A DNA stretch of 64,000 bases from Rhizobium sp. CCGE 510 (GCF_000292525.1 NZ_AEYF01000001.1:62001-126000); one strand, 5' to 3'; positions 26,908 to 35,708 are shown, numbered from the stretch's first letter. Notes: a model not told the origin generated them from the sequence alone. Numbers and translations are program-made.

Positions 26908-26927
26908 CCGATAGCGCACGCTAGCGG
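26908..26927. promoter_or_regulatory. imperfect palindrome upstream of divK
   Basis: CCGATAGCG-CA-CGCTAGCGG has 9-base arms with one mismatch and lies in the 132-base gap between divK and the divergent DUF3572 gene. It could be an operator. No CtrA site (TTAA-N7-TTAA) is visible here. Confidence 0.25.
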
Positions 26928-26962
26928 TATTTGGTTGAAGAAAAGGTAACGTAACTCTCGAA

Positions 26963-27271
26963 ATGCAAAGCAACTTCAAGACTTCGAAACAACAGGCCGC
27001 CGACCCGCACGCAACCGCGATCGCCGTGCTCGGCTGGCTTGCCGACGATCCCGACATGTTCGGCCGATTCCTCGCCCTGACGGGTGTTGCGCCCGGCCAG
27101 GTGCGCAGCGCCGTCGACGACCCGGGTTTCCTTGCCGGCATGATGGATTTCCTGATGAACCACGAACCGACGGCGATGGCTTTCTGCACGGCGAGCGGCA
27201 TCAGCCCGGAAACCGTCACCGCCGCCTGGCGGCATTTCTCTTCGCCGAGTCTCGGTTCCGGAGAATGCTGA
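26963..27271 (+). CDS. DUF3572 family protein
   Basis: This 102-residue protein matches the alphaproteobacterial DUF3572 family, with the characteristic IAVLGWLADDPDMFGRFLALTG and AGMMDFLMNHEP. It is predicted to be soluble and all-helical; the function is unknown. It overlaps the following gene by seven bases and the pair is divergent from divK. Its location beside divK-pleD is conserved in rhizobia, from memory. Confidence 0.85.
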   Translation: MQSNFKTSKQQAADPHATAIAVLGWLADDPDMFGRFLALTGVAPGQVRSAVDDPGFLAGMMDFLMNHEPTAMAFCTASGISPETVTAAWRHFSSPSLGSGEC

Positions 27272-27951
27272 CCATGGCCTGCACTCCGGACCTCGATGTC
27301 TCGCATATCCGCCTCGGCGAACGGCCGTTGATTGTCTGCGACGTCGACGACGTCGTGCTGCAGTTCATCGGCCCTTTCCAGCTTTTCCTTCAAAGCCGGG
27401 GGCACGCGTTTCTGCCGCGATCGTTTAAGCTTCACGGCAACATCGTATCGCAGGCGGATGGCGCGGAGATCGAGGATCCGCAGGTTAGCCGACTGATCGA
27501 GGAATTCTTCGAGGCACAGGAGCTGTGGCAGACGCCGCTCGACCGCGTCGTCGAAACGCTCGACCGGCTTTCGCAAGAGGCCGACGTGCTGTTCCTGACG
27601 GCTATGCAGCCGCGGTTCCAGGAGCAGCGCCGCCGTCTGCTCGATAGGCTGGGTCTGCTTTTTCCGCTGCTTGCCACCGAGCAGCCGAAGGGGCCGATCG
27701 TTCACGCCTTGCATGCCAGCCGCTCCCTTCCCGTCGTCTTCATCGATGATATGGCGCGCAATCTGCATTCCGTCAGGGATCACGTCGCCGATTGCCTGCT
27801 GATTCATCTGATGCCGAATTCGCCCGTCCATCGTTTCGCACCGGCGGCGGCCGCCGACATCACCCGCGCTACCGACTGGATGCATGCGGCCGAATTGATC
27901 GAGGCGTATTTTCTTTCCGGCGCGCTCATGCGCGCAGTTCCAGCCGCATGA
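27265..27951 (+). CDS. HAD-like protein of unknown function
   Basis: The 228-residue protein has a HAD-type motif I (IVCDVDDVVLQF, about 23-34), a later threonine motif (FLTAMQPRF) and an acidic motif IV (VVFIDDMARN near 155). These suggest a HAD-family phosphatase or phosphotransferase, but the sequence is divergent and no substrate is known. A start at 27274 (MACTPD) is as likely as 27265. It overlaps DUF3572 and its 3' end overlaps the convergent GNAT gene by 26 bases. Confidence 0.65.
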   Translation: MLTMACTPDLDVSHIRLGERPLIVCDVDDVVLQFIGPFQLFLQSRGHAFLPRSFKLHGNIVSQADGAEIEDPQVSRLIEEFFEAQELWQTPLDRVVETLDRLSQEADVLFLTAMQPRFQEQRRRLLDRLGLLFPLLATEQPKGPIVHALHASRSLPVVFIDDMARNLHSVRDHVADCLLIHLMPNSPVHRFAPAAAADITRATDWMHAAELIEAYFLSGALMRAVPAA

Positions 27952-28519
27952 GCGGACGTCCGTCCTTGCGCCGTGCCACCGTCTCGAAACCGGCCGCATC
28001 GAAGATCGCCGACGAGCCGATGCAGAGAGAGACTGATTTCGACTGCTTCACGTGATCGATCGGACAGGCTTCGAGCAGCCGCGCCCCCTGGCGCCGCGCA
28101 TGGTCGATGGCGCCGGAAAGCAGGCGATGGCTCATTCCCTTTCCGCGCAAACCGGGCAGGAGGAAGAAGCAACTGACGGCCCAGATGGACGGATCATGCG
28201 CATCGCCCTCCTCCAGCGGCCGCGAGACGGTGCGCGGCGAATTGAACTGCGGCACATCGTGGCGCGGCCCGACCTGCACCCAGGCAACCGGCGCGCCGTC
28301 AGCATAACAGAGGATGCCCGGCGGCGGCCCCGCCTTGATCCGGTCCTGCATATGCGCCTTGCGCGCCTCGGTCGCCATCTTCGTTCTGATCGCATGCGGC
28401 AGGCGCAGCGCGACGCACCAGCAATTATAGAAGGCACCCTGCGGCCCGAACAGGATTTCGAAGTCGCCCCAGCGGTCTGGCGTTACCGGTTCGAAACGAA
28501 GATCGTTATCCAAAGGCAA
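27926..28519 (-). CDS. GNAT family N-acetyltransferase
   Basis: The 197-residue protein has the GNAT fold. The acetyl-CoA loop appears as FLLPGLRGKGMSHRLL (about 116-131), followed by the helix AIDHARRQGARLLEACP. The substrate is unknown. The visible start is TTG 28519 with GGGAG just upstream; a second TTG at 28513 is possible. Confidence 0.8.
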   Translation of the reverse strand: MPLDNDLRFEPVTPDRWGDFEILFGPQGAFYNCWCVALRLPHAIRTKMATEARKAHMQDRIKAGPPPGILCYADGAPVAWVQVGPRHDVPQFNSPRTVSRPLEEGDAHDPSIWAVSCFFLLPGLRGKGMSHRLLSGAIDHARRQGARLLEACPIDHVKQSKSVSLCIGSSAIFDAAGFETVARRKDGRPLMRLELRA

Positions 28520-28558
28520 AGCTCCCGCCTCTCTTGAGACTCGGAAGCTTAGGGCGTA

Positions 28559-29881
28559 ATGTCACGGCGTTCAACCTTTGTTCTCATGATGATGCCCGCG
28601 CCCGACAAGACACCCGGCTTCTGTCGCGACTGCCTTGCCGAGCAGAAGGGCGAGGCGCGCCGTTGCGTGTCCTGCGGCAGCCCCCGTCTGGTGCGCCATC
28701 GCGAGCTCTACGCATTGACGCTTGCGCATATCGATTGCGACGCCTTCTACGCGGCCGTCGAAAAACGCGACAATCCGGAGCTTGCCGATAAGCCGGTGAT
28801 CATCGGCGGCGGCAAACGCGGCGTCGTCTCCACCGCCTGCTATATCGCCCGCATCCACGGCGTGCGTTCGGCGATGCCGATGTTCAAGGCGCTGGAAGCA
28901 TGTCCCGAGGCGATCGTCATTCGGCCCGACATGGAGAAATATGTCCGGGTCGGGCGCCAGGTGCGCGCCATGATGCAGGATCTGACGCCGCTGGTGCAGC
29001 CGCTGTCGATCGACGAGGCCTTCCTCGAGCTTGACGGCACCGAGAGGCTGCATCACGATCCGCCGGCGCGAACCCTCGCCAAATTCGCCCGCCGGGTCGA
29101 AAAGGAAATCGGCATCAGCGTTTCGGTCGGGCTTTCCTATTGCAAATTCCTTGCCAAGGTTGCCTCCGACCTGCACAAGCCGCGCGGATTTTCCGTCATC
29201 GGCCGTGAGGAAGCGGTCGAGTTTCTGGCGCCGCGCGCCGTCACCACGATCTGGGGCGTCGGCAAGGCCTTTGCGGCGACGCTTGAGGCAGACGGCATCC
29301 GCACCATCAGCCAGTTGCAGCAGATGGAGGAAAACGACCTGATGCGCCGCTACGGCAGCATCGGCCAGCGGCTCGCCCGGCTGTCGCGCGGCATCGACGA
29401 CCGTGAAGTGCATCTCAACGATGCGGCCAAAAGCGTTTCGTCCGAGACGACCTTCTTCGACGACATCTGGCGTTATGACGATCTGGTGCCGATCCTGCGC
29501 AATCTTTCGGAAAAGGTCGCCTGGCGGCTGAAGAAAAACGGCATTGCCGGCCAGACCGTGGTCTTGAAGATGAAGAGCGCCGATTTCAAATCGCGCACCC
29601 GCAACCGCAAGCTCGAAGACCCGACCCAGCTTGCCGACAAGATCTTCCGCACCGGGCTCGATCTTCTCGAAAAAGAAACTGACGGCACGAAGTTCCGACT
29701 GATCGGCATCGGCGTCAGCGATCTCGGCGATGCTGCGCGTGCCGATCCGCCCGATCTCATCGACCGGCACTCCGGCCGGCGAGCGGCCGCCGAAGCGGCG
29801 ATGGACAAGCTGCGCGACAAGTTCGGCAAGAATACGGTCGAGACCGGCTACACCTTCGGCAGCAGCAAGCGTGATTACTGA
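28559..29881 (+). CDS. dinB: DNA polymerase IV with N-terminal zinc-finger extension
   Basis: This Y-family polymerase copies past DNA lesions with low fidelity. The 440-residue protein has catalytic residues in [13 protein letters not shown] (D59) and [12 protein letters not shown] (D-E near 155), helix-hairpin-helix motifs near 235-260, and the little-finger domain in the last third. Ahead of the polymerase are about 50 extra residues with two CxxC pairs (C22/C25 and C36/C39), a probable zinc ribbon absent from E. coli DinB. I see no LexA box upstream, so SOS control is not evident for this copy. The C-terminal end lacks a canonical beta-clamp QLxLF motif. Confidence 0.93.
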   Translation: MSRRSTFVLMMMPAPDKTPGFCRDCLAEQKGEARRCVSCGSPRLVRHRELYALTLAHIDCDAFYAAVEKRDNPELADKPVIIGGGKRGVVSTACYIARIHGVRSAMPMFKALEACPEAIVIRPDMEKYVRVGRQVRAMMQDLTPLVQPLSIDEAFLELDGTERLHHDPPARTLAKFARRVEKEIGISVSVGLSYCKFLAKVASDLHKPRGFSVIGREEAVEFLAPRAVTTIWGVGKAFAATLEADGIRTISQLQQMEENDLMRRYGSIGQRLARLSRGIDDREVHLNDAAKSVSSETTFFDDIWRYDDLVPILRNLSEKVAWRLKKNGIAGQTVVLKMKSADFKSRTRNRKLEDPTQLADKIFRTGLDLLEKETDGTKFRLIGIGVSDLGDAARADPPDLIDRHSGRRAAAEAAMDKLRDKFGKNTVETGYTFGSSKRDY

Positions 29882-29971
29882 GGTGTGAAGGCTCCGCGGT
29901 CCCGCCTATAAAATCTTCCTTAAACTTCGTCTCATAATGTGCCGTGCAAGTATTGCGTATGGTTGGGTATC

Positions 29972-31228
29972 ATGTTCTCGCGTCTCGTCTTCGGCCTCGG
30001 CTTGCTGTCGGCCACCGCACTCGTGCACCCTGCCCTTGCCGCAGATGCGCGCACGCTGCAGATCATCGTCTCGAAGGACAGGCAGTCGCTTGCGGTCTAT
30101 GACGGCACCGAGGTCGTCGCGACCTCGAAGGTCTCGACCGGCAAGGACGGGCACACGACGCCGAGCGGCATATTCTCGGTGCTCGAAAAGCAGAAATACC
30201 ACGAATCCAATCTCTATTCGGCGGCGCCGATGCCGTTTATGCAAAGGCTGACCTGGTCCGGCATTGCGCTGCACGAATCCAATTCCGTGCCGCGTTATCC
30301 GGCCTCGCATGGCTGCGTGCGCATGCCGGGCGCCTTTGCAAAGATGCTCTACGGGATGACCGAGCCCGGCATTCCCGTCATCATCAGCGATGGCGAAGTG
30401 GCGCCGCAACCGATCGACCATCCGACGCTTTTCCATCCGGAAGCGCCGGCGCCGATGCTGCTGCTTTCGGATGTCGAACTGCGGCCTTCGATGCCCGACA
30501 GTCCGGGGACACCGGTGCAGGTGGCGATGAACGACACGGCGGCAATGCCGATGCCGGCAGCGCCGCCGCTTGCCGCGCGGGAACCCCAGCCGCCGTCCGA
30601 GCCGATCAGCATGCTGATCACCCGCCGCACGCTGCGCGAGACGATCATCGACATCCAGACCCTGCTCAACCGGCTCGGCTTTTCCGCCGGCGATCCGGAC
30701 GGCTTGCTCGGGCCGTCGACCGTGCAGGCGATCAAGACTTTCAAGACGCTGCGGCCGGCCGAATTTGCCGGTGACAGGAGCCTCGTCTCCGACGCGCTGC
30801 TGAGGGAAGTCTATGCCGCGGCGGGCAAGGGTGAACCGCCGAACAGCGTCATCATGGTGCGCCGGGCGTTCAAGCCGATCTTCGAAGCGCCGGTGACCAT
30901 CGCCGATCCGGGCTTGGCGCTCGGCACGCATTTCTTCACGCTGCATGCGGTCGATGAAACGGCCGGCACGGCGGACTGGCTCGGCATCACGCTTGAGAAC
31001 AATCTCGCCCGCGAGACGATGAAGCGGCTCGGCATCACCAATCAGGAAAGCTCGATCGTCACCGGCAGGCCGATTGCCCGGTCGCTCACCCGCATCACGA
31101 TCCCGGAGGAGACCCGCCGCAGGATCGACGCGCTGATCGCGCCCGGCTCGACCCTGACGATCTCCGATACCGGTCTTGGCCGGGAGACCGGCGAAGGCAC
31201 GGATTTCATCACCATCACCCGTGGTTGA
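29972..31228 (+). CDS. periplasmic L,D-transpeptidase (YkuD) with peptidoglycan-binding domain
   Basis: The 418-residue protein starts with a signal peptide (MFSRLVFGLGLLSATALVHP...ALA). The YkuD domain follows (about 25-140), with the catalytic motif HESNSVPRYPASHGCVRM, whose Cys forms the acyl-enzyme. After a Pro-rich linker comes a peptidoglycan-binding type 1 domain (about 215-275, IDIQTLLNRLGFSAGDPDGL). Such enzymes make 3-3 cross-links or attach lipoproteins to the wall. I chose ATG 29972 over an upstream ATG at 29939 because it starts the signal peptide. The gene is convergent with dnaE. Confidence 0.9.
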   Translation: MFSRLVFGLGLLSATALVHPALAADARTLQIIVSKDRQSLAVYDGTEVVATSKVSTGKDGHTTPSGIFSVLEKQKYHESNLYSAAPMPFMQRLTWSGIALHESNSVPRYPASHGCVRMPGAFAKMLYGMTEPGIPVIISDGEVAPQPIDHPTLFHPEAPAPMLLLSDVELRPSMPDSPGTPVQVAMNDTAAMPMPAAPPLAAREPQPPSEPISMLITRRTLRETIIDIQTLLNRLGFSAGDPDGLLGPSTVQAIKTFKTLRPAEFAGDRSLVSDALLREVYAAAGKGEPPNSVIMVRRAFKPIFEAPVTIADPGLALGTHFFTLHAVDETAGTADWLGITLENNLARETMKRLGITNQESSIVTGRPIARSLTRITIPEETRRRIDALIAPGSTLTISDTGLGRETGEGTDFITITRG

Positions 31229-31232
31229 TCCC

Positions 31233-31254
31233 GATCACCCCGCGGTGGGTGATC
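31233..31254. terminator. palindrome between the convergent L,D-transpeptidase and dnaE genes
   Basis: GATCACCC (31233-31240) and GGGTGATC (31247-31254) form an 8-bp stem in the 43-base gap. Similar GATCACC/GGTTGATC half-repeats flank it on both sides. It is a likely shared terminator, though without a U tract. Confidence 0.5.
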
Positions 31255-31271
31255 ACGATCACCCGGGTTGA

Positions 31272-34200
31272 TCAAACAAGCTCGACATCGACGACACCGG
31301 GAGCGGCGCGAAGAGCGGCGGCGATCTCCGGAGTGATGCGGTATTTCTCCGCCAGCGCCACTTCCACCTCGCGTTTGCCCTCCTCCTTGATGACGATGAA
31401 GGAAACCAGACCGTCGCCCTTGGCGTTCAGATGGCCGGCGACCATCTTCAGTGGCCCGGAATCTCTGATATAGACGCGCAGTGCCTTCTGCATCTGCAGC
31501 GACTTTTCCTCCAGCGACTGGATCGTCTGGATGCGCAGGCCGATGCCCTCCGGCCGCTCCTCACCGGTCGCGGTCAACACGAAGGATTTCCCCGACTCCA
31601 GCACGTCGCGATACTGGTTGAGCATTTCCGAAAACAGCACCGCCTCGAACTGGCCGGAAGAATCGGAAAAGACGATGATGCCCATCTTGTTGCCGGTGCG
31701 GGTCTTGCGCTCCTGCTTCGAAATGACGGTGCCGGCGAGCCGCGCATTGAAGGCGCCCTGTTTGATCGCTTGGGAAAACTCGGTAAAGGTCTGCACCCGC
31801 ATCTTCTGCAGGAGGTTGTTGTAGGAATCGAGCGGGTGGGCTGTGAGGTAGAATCCCAGCACCTGGAATTCCTTGAGCAGCCGCTCGGAGGCAAGCCAGG
31901 GCGAAAACGGCGGCAGGGAGATCTTTTCAGGCCCCGAGGTCAGGGTGCTACCGAAAATATCCGACTGGCCGCTCAGCTTGTTTTCCTGGGCACGCTGGGC
32001 ATAACCGAGGATACGGTCGAGGCCGGCCGAAAGCTGAGCGCGGTCGGCGCCGAAACAATCGAAGGCGCCGGCAAAGATCAGGCTTTCGAGCACACGGCGA
32101 TTGACCTGGCGCGGGTCGATGCGCAGGCAGAAATCTTCGATGCCGGCAAAAGGCCTGTCGCCACGCACCTCGACGATATGGTCGACGGCGGATTCGCCAA
32201 CACCCTTGAGAGCGGCGAGCGCATAATAGATGCGGTTGTCGCCGGTCTGGAAATGGCGGAAGGAGGTCTGCACCGAGGGTGCGATCACCTCGATACCGAG
32301 GCGCTTGGCATCCTGGCGGAAATCGTTGACCTTTTCGGTGTTGGACATATCGAGCGTCATCGAGGCGGCGAGGAATTCGACCGGATGATGCGCTTTCATA
32401 TAGGCCGTCTGGTAGGAGACGATGGCGTAGGCGGCGGCATGCGATTTGTTGAAGCCGTAATTGGCGAACTTCGCCAGCAGTTCGAAGATATTGTCGGCCT
32501 GCGGCTTCGATACGCCGTTCTTGACCGCGCCGACGACGAAGCGTTCGCGCTGCTGGTCCATCTCGGCCTTGATCTTCTTGCCCATGGCGCGGCGCAGAAG
32601 GTCGGCTTCTCCGAGCGAGTAGCCGGACAGGACCTGAGCGATCTGCATCACCTGTTCCTGGTAGACGATGACCCCTTGGGTTTCCTTGAGCAGGTGGTCG
32701 ATCATCGGATGGATCGATTCCAGCTCTTCTTCGCCGTGCTTGCGGGCATTGTAGGTCGGGATGTTTTCCATCGGGCCCGGACGGTAGAGCGCCACCAGGG
32801 CGATAATGTCCTCGATGCAGTCCGGCTTCATGCCGATCAGCGCCTTGCGCATGCCGGCACTTTCCACCTGGAACACGCCGACCGTCTCGCCGCGCGACAG
32901 CATCTCGTAGGTCTTCTTGTCGTCGAGAGGAATGGCCGCGAGATCGACCTTAACGCCGAGCTTGGCGACGAAATCGACCGCGACCTTCAGCACCGTCAGC
33001 GTCTTCAGGCCGAGAAAGTCGAATTTGACCAGGCCGGCCTGCTCCACCCACTTCATGTTGAACTGGGTGACCGGCATGTCCGAGCGCGGATCGCGATACA
33101 TCGGCACCAGTTTGGAAAGCGGGCGGTCGCCGATGACGATGCCGGCGGCATGCGTCGAGGCATGGCGGTAAAGCCCCTCGATCTTCTGGGCAATGTCGAG
33201 CAGGCGGGCGACGACCGGCTCCTTGGCCGCCTCTTCCTGCAGCTTCGGCTCCTCCTCGATCGCTTTGGACAGCGGCGTCGGATTGGCCGGATTGTTCGGC
33301 ACGAGTTTGCAGATCCTGTCGACCTGACCGTAGGGCATTTCCAGCACGCGGCCGACGTCGCGCAGGGCGGCGCGCGCCTGCAGCGAACCGAAGGTGATGA
33401 TCTGCGCCACCTGTTCGCGGCCATACTTGGCCTGGACGTAGCGGATCACCTCTTCGCGGCGGTCCTGGCAGAAGTCGATGTCGAAGTCCGGCATCGAAAC
33501 GCGTTCCGGATTGAGGAAGCGTTCGAAGAGCAGCGAAAACCGCAGCGGATCGACGTCGGTGATCGTCAAGGCGTAGGCGACCAGCGAACCGGCGCCCGAA
33601 CCGCGGCCGGGACCGACCGGAATGTCTTGCTGCTTGGCCCATTTGATGAAGTCGGCAACGATCAGGAAGTAACCGGGAAAACCCATGCGTTCGATGACGC
33701 CGAGTTCGAAGTCCAGTCGCTCGCGATATTCTTTTTCCTCGTAACCCGGCGACATGCCGAGCGTCGAAAGCCGCATGTCCAGCCCTTCGACTGCCTGGCG
33801 GCGCAGTTCGCTCGCCTCGGCGCGTTCGGCCTCCTCGGCATCGTCGGTCGCCCCGGTGAAGCGCGGCAGGATCGGCTTTCGCGTCTTCAGCACGAAGGAG
33901 CAACGCTTGGCGATCTCGATGGTGTTTTCCAGCGCTTCGGGCAGATCGGCGAAGAGCTTGGTCATCTCGGCCCGGCTCTTCAGATAATGGTCCGGGGTCA
34001 GGCGAAAGCGGCTGTCGTCGGAGACGATCGCATTGTGGGCGACCGCCATCAGCGCATCATGGGCATCGTAATCGTCGCGTGTCGGAAAGAAGGCCTCGTT
34101 GGTCGCAACCAGCGGCAGGTCGTTGATATAGGCGAGCTCGACGATCTTCTGCTCGTGCCGCTTGTTGTAGGTTCCGTGCCGCTGCAGCTCGACATAGAGC

Positions 34201-34769
34201 CGATCGCCGAAGAGACGCTTCAGCGCGAGCAGCCGGACTTCCGCCTGGGCGGGATGGCCATCCTTGATCGCCACGTCGACGGGCCCGGTCAGGGCGCCGG
34301 TCAAGGCGATCAGCCCTTCCGTACCGGCCTCCTCCAGCCAGGAGGCTTTGACATGAACGGCCTGGTTGCTTTCGCCGCCGAGATAGGCGCGGCTGACGAG
34401 ATCGACGAGCCGTTCGTAACCGGCATCGGTAGCGGCGAGAAGAACGATCGACGGCAGCTTGACCAGAGCCTGCTGGCCGCCGCGCTTTTCCGTTTCCAGC
34501 CCGTCTTCCATGTCGATCGAGACCTGGCAGCCGATGATCGGCTGCAGGCCCTCCTCCATCGCCTTCTGCGAGAATTCCAGCGCGATGAACAGATTGTTGG
34601 TGTCGGTAACGGCGATCGCCGGCTGGCTGTCGCCGGTCGCCTTGTAAAGGATCTTCTTCAGCGGCAAGGCGCCTTCGAGAAGCGAATAGGCGGAGTGGAC
34701 CCTCAGGTGGATGAAGCCCGGCGTGCCGCCGGTCACCTCAGCCGTTGAACCCTTTGCCGTATCCGCCAT
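31272..34769 (-). CDS. dnaE: DNA polymerase III alpha subunit
   Basis: DnaE is the replicative polymerase subunit. The 1165-residue protein has an N-terminal PHP domain (FIHLRVHSAYSLLEGA), the polymerase core with the catalytic aspartates in MPDFDIDFCQDRREEV, a helix-hairpin-helix region near 830-870, and a C-terminal OB domain. Its length marks it as the replicative DnaE1 rather than the mutagenic DnaE2. I chose ATG 34769 (MADTAKGST); a start five codons earlier (34784) is possible. A 28-codon membrane peptide gene lies just upstream on the same strand. Confidence 0.96.
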   Translation of the reverse strand: MADTAKGSTAEVTGGTPGFIHLRVHSAYSLLEGALPLKKILYKATGDSQPAIAVTDTNNLFIALEFSQKAMEEGLQPIIGCQVSIDMEDGLETEKRGGQQALVKLPSIVLLAATDAGYERLVDLVSRAYLGGESNQAVHVKASWLEEAGTEGLIALTGALTGPVDVAIKDGHPAQAEVRLLALKRLFGDRLYVELQRHGTYNKRHEQKIVELAYINDLPLVATNEAFFPTRDDYDAHDALMAVAHNAIVSDDSRFRLTPDHYLKSRAEMTKLFADLPEALENTIEIAKRCSFVLKTRKPILPRFTGATDDAEEAERAEASELRRQAVEGLDMRLSTLGMSPGYEEKEYRERLDFELGVIERMGFPGYFLIVADFIKWAKQQDIPVGPGRGSGAGSLVAYALTITDVDPLRFSLLFERFLNPERVSMPDFDIDFCQDRREEVIRYVQAKYGREQVAQIITFGSLQARAALRDVGRVLEMPYGQVDRICKLVPNNPANPTPLSKAIEEEPKLQEEAAKEPVVARLLDIAQKIEGLYRHASTHAAGIVIGDRPLSKLVPMYRDPRSDMPVTQFNMKWVEQAGLVKFDFLGLKTLTVLKVAVDFVAKLGVKVDLAAIPLDDKKTYEMLSRGETVGVFQVESAGMRKALIGMKPDCIEDIIALVALYRPGPMENIPTYNARKHGEEELESIHPMIDHLLKETQGVIVYQEQVMQIAQVLSGYSLGEADLLRRAMGKKIKAEMDQQRERFVVGAVKNGVSKPQADNIFELLAKFANYGFNKSHAAAYAIVSYQTAYMKAHHPVEFLAASMTLDMSNTEKVNDFRQDAKRLGIEVIAPSVQTSFRHFQTGDNRIYYALAALKGVGESAVDHIVEVRGDRPFAGIEDFCLRIDPRQVNRRVLESLIFAGAFDCFGADRAQLSAGLDRILGYAQRAQENKLSGQSDIFGSTLTSGPEKISLPPFSPWLASERLLKEFQVLGFYLTAHPLDSYNNLLQKMRVQTFTEFSQAIKQGAFNARLAGTVISKQERKTRTGNKMGIIVFSDSSGQFEAVLFSEMLNQYRDVLESGKSFVLTATGEERPEGIGLRIQTIQSLEEKSLQMQKALRVYIRDSGPLKMVAGHLNAKGDGLVSFIVIKEEGKREVEVALAEKYRITPEIAAALRAAPGVVDVELV

Positions 34770-34851
34770 GTCATGCCTTCCCAATCACCCGAATGAATCG
34801 GACGCATTGTCGGCATAGAGAGCGACGATGTCCAGAAGAAGTCCCGCGTCC

Positions 34852-34876
34852 GGACCGCATGATTGCCATGCGGTCC
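34852..34876 (-). terminator. perfect 10-bp hairpin between the small peptide gene and dnaE
   Basis: GGACCGCATG (34852-34861) pairs perfectly with CATGCGGTCC (34867-34876) around a 5-base loop. It begins 10 bases after the peptide's stop. No U tract follows, so it may stop transcription only partly, or protect the 3' end of a short SOS transcript. Confidence 0.55.
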
Positions 34877-34886
34877 CCTGAAAACT

Positions 34887-34973
34887 TTAGATCGCCATGA
34901 CGATGAGCGAGAAGCTGGCAACGAACATTGCGATGGAGGTGAATGCTGCGATATCACGGATCATGTCAGTCAT
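34887..34973 (-). CDS. 28-residue predicted membrane peptide under a LexA box
   Basis: The gene starts at ATG 34973, with a good ribosome binding site (GGAGAG, 4-5 bases before the start), and ends at TAA 34887. The peptide begins MTDMIRDIAAF and continues TSIAMFVASFSLIVMAI. That is a short charged N-terminus and one hydrophobic segment of about 20 residues, a single membrane span. About 30-55 bases upstream lies a TTGACA promoter overlapping a perfect GAAC-N7-GAAC LexA box. Size, topology, SOS control and position before dnaE all resemble SidA, the 29-residue SOS-induced Caulobacter inhibitor that acts on FtsW. Homology by sequence is not shown. It is too short for standard gene callers. Confidence 0.7.
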   Translation of the reverse strand: MTDMIRDIAAFTSIAMFVASFSLIVMAI

Positions 34974-35001
34974 TTGGCTCTCCGTTACTCGTTATGTTTT
35001 T

Positions 35002-35030
35002 AATTTGTTCGATGTTTGTTCTGTTGTCAA
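35002..35030 (-). promoter_or_regulatory. promoter of the 28-residue peptide gene
   Basis: On the minus strand a perfect TTGACA (35030-35025) is followed after 17 bases by CAAATT (35007-35002), a weak -10. Transcription would start near 34995, giving a leader of about 20 bases with a ribosome binding site. The LexA box fills the spacer. Confidence 0.6.
35007..35021. promoter_or_regulatory. LexA (SOS) box GAAC-N7-GAAC
   Basis: On the plus strand the site reads GTTC-GATGTTT-GTTC, exactly the direct-repeat LexA box of alphaproteobacteria (GTTC-N7-GTTC). It sits inside the spacer of the minus-strand promoter, where LexA would block RNA polymerase. The plus-strand DUF5680 gene starts 184 bases away and could also be affected, but I see no plus-strand promoter here. 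Confidence 0.85.
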
Positions 35031-35204
35031 CAGGAATCTTTTCCTTCTTTCTTGCGTTAGAAAATGCCGAACGCGCATTGCGATTCGGTAGAGGCAGACG
35101 GGCGACCTCTCTCAAGGCGAGCCGCATATTTCCGACTTGTGTTCCCTTTTTGTTCTTTACATGCCGCGGCATATTTGCCAGCATCCGGCCGAGAGGAGAA
35201 CGAC

Positions 35205-35669
35205 ATGTTCGACATTGCAATGCTGAACGAATTCGTCGTAGAGGCGAAGGCTGCGACCTATGTCGGCGGCGGCGTGCCGCGCCCGCCCTGCCGGCCGGGT
35301 GCCCACGATATCGGCTATGAGCGCGGCGACTGGCGCTATCTCGACAGCTATTTCGGCGGCACCGATTTCGCCGGACAGGAGGTGGTCTGGTTTGCCGGCG
35401 AGCCCGTCTGGGTGATGAACTATTTCGGTTGGATCGTCGCACCAGATCTCATCGACGGCGCTGCCGCCGGAGCGGTGATCAAGGCGGCACTGTCAGCCAT
35501 GTATCGGCAGGGGCGTTTTCTCGGCGGGATGGAATTCGATCATCCACTCGGCCGCTATCTCGACCGCAGCGAAGGCGGTTGCGAGCGGTTCAGCGGCCAT
35601 GAACGCATCATGGTCGACAGCCGGGAGGCCTATATGCTCGATTATCGTGGCGGGCTAATCATCCCGTAA
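35205..35669 (+). CDS. DUF5680 domain protein
   Basis: The 154-residue protein matches the DUF5680 family. It has an N-terminal helix (MFDIAMLNEFVVEAKAATYV), a conserved Gly/Pro/Cys turn (GGGVPRPPCRPG) and aromatic strands (DWRYLDSYFGGTDFAGQEVVW, MNYFGW). The function is unknown and it is probably soluble. I chose ATG 35205, with GAGAGGAG upstream; an upstream start at 35064 would add 47 residues without family similarity. Confidence 0.8.
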   Translation: MFDIAMLNEFVVEAKAATYVGGGVPRPPCRPGAHDIGYERGDWRYLDSYFGGTDFAGQEVVWFAGEPVWVMNYFGWIVAPDLIDGAAAGAVIKAALSAMYRQGRFLGGMEFDHPLGRYLDRSEGGCERFSGHERIMVDSREAYMLDYRGGLIIP

Positions 35670-35708
35670 TCGCTGCCTTAGATTTTTGTTTCTACGGCAT
35701 TATCCCGG

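Noticed and set aside
26831-26962. Possible CtrA site upstream of divK
   Set aside because: GTAACGTAAC near 26947 is suggestive but does not match TTAA-N7-TTAA; only a palindrome is reported there.
28500-28560. LexA box in front of dinB
   Set aside because: I looked for GAAC-N7-GAAC or GTTC-N7-GTTC in either orientation and found none.
31431-34748. 1105-codon open frame antisense to dnaE
   Set aside because: DnaE is certain on the minus strand. The antisense product is a composition artefact of high third-position GC.
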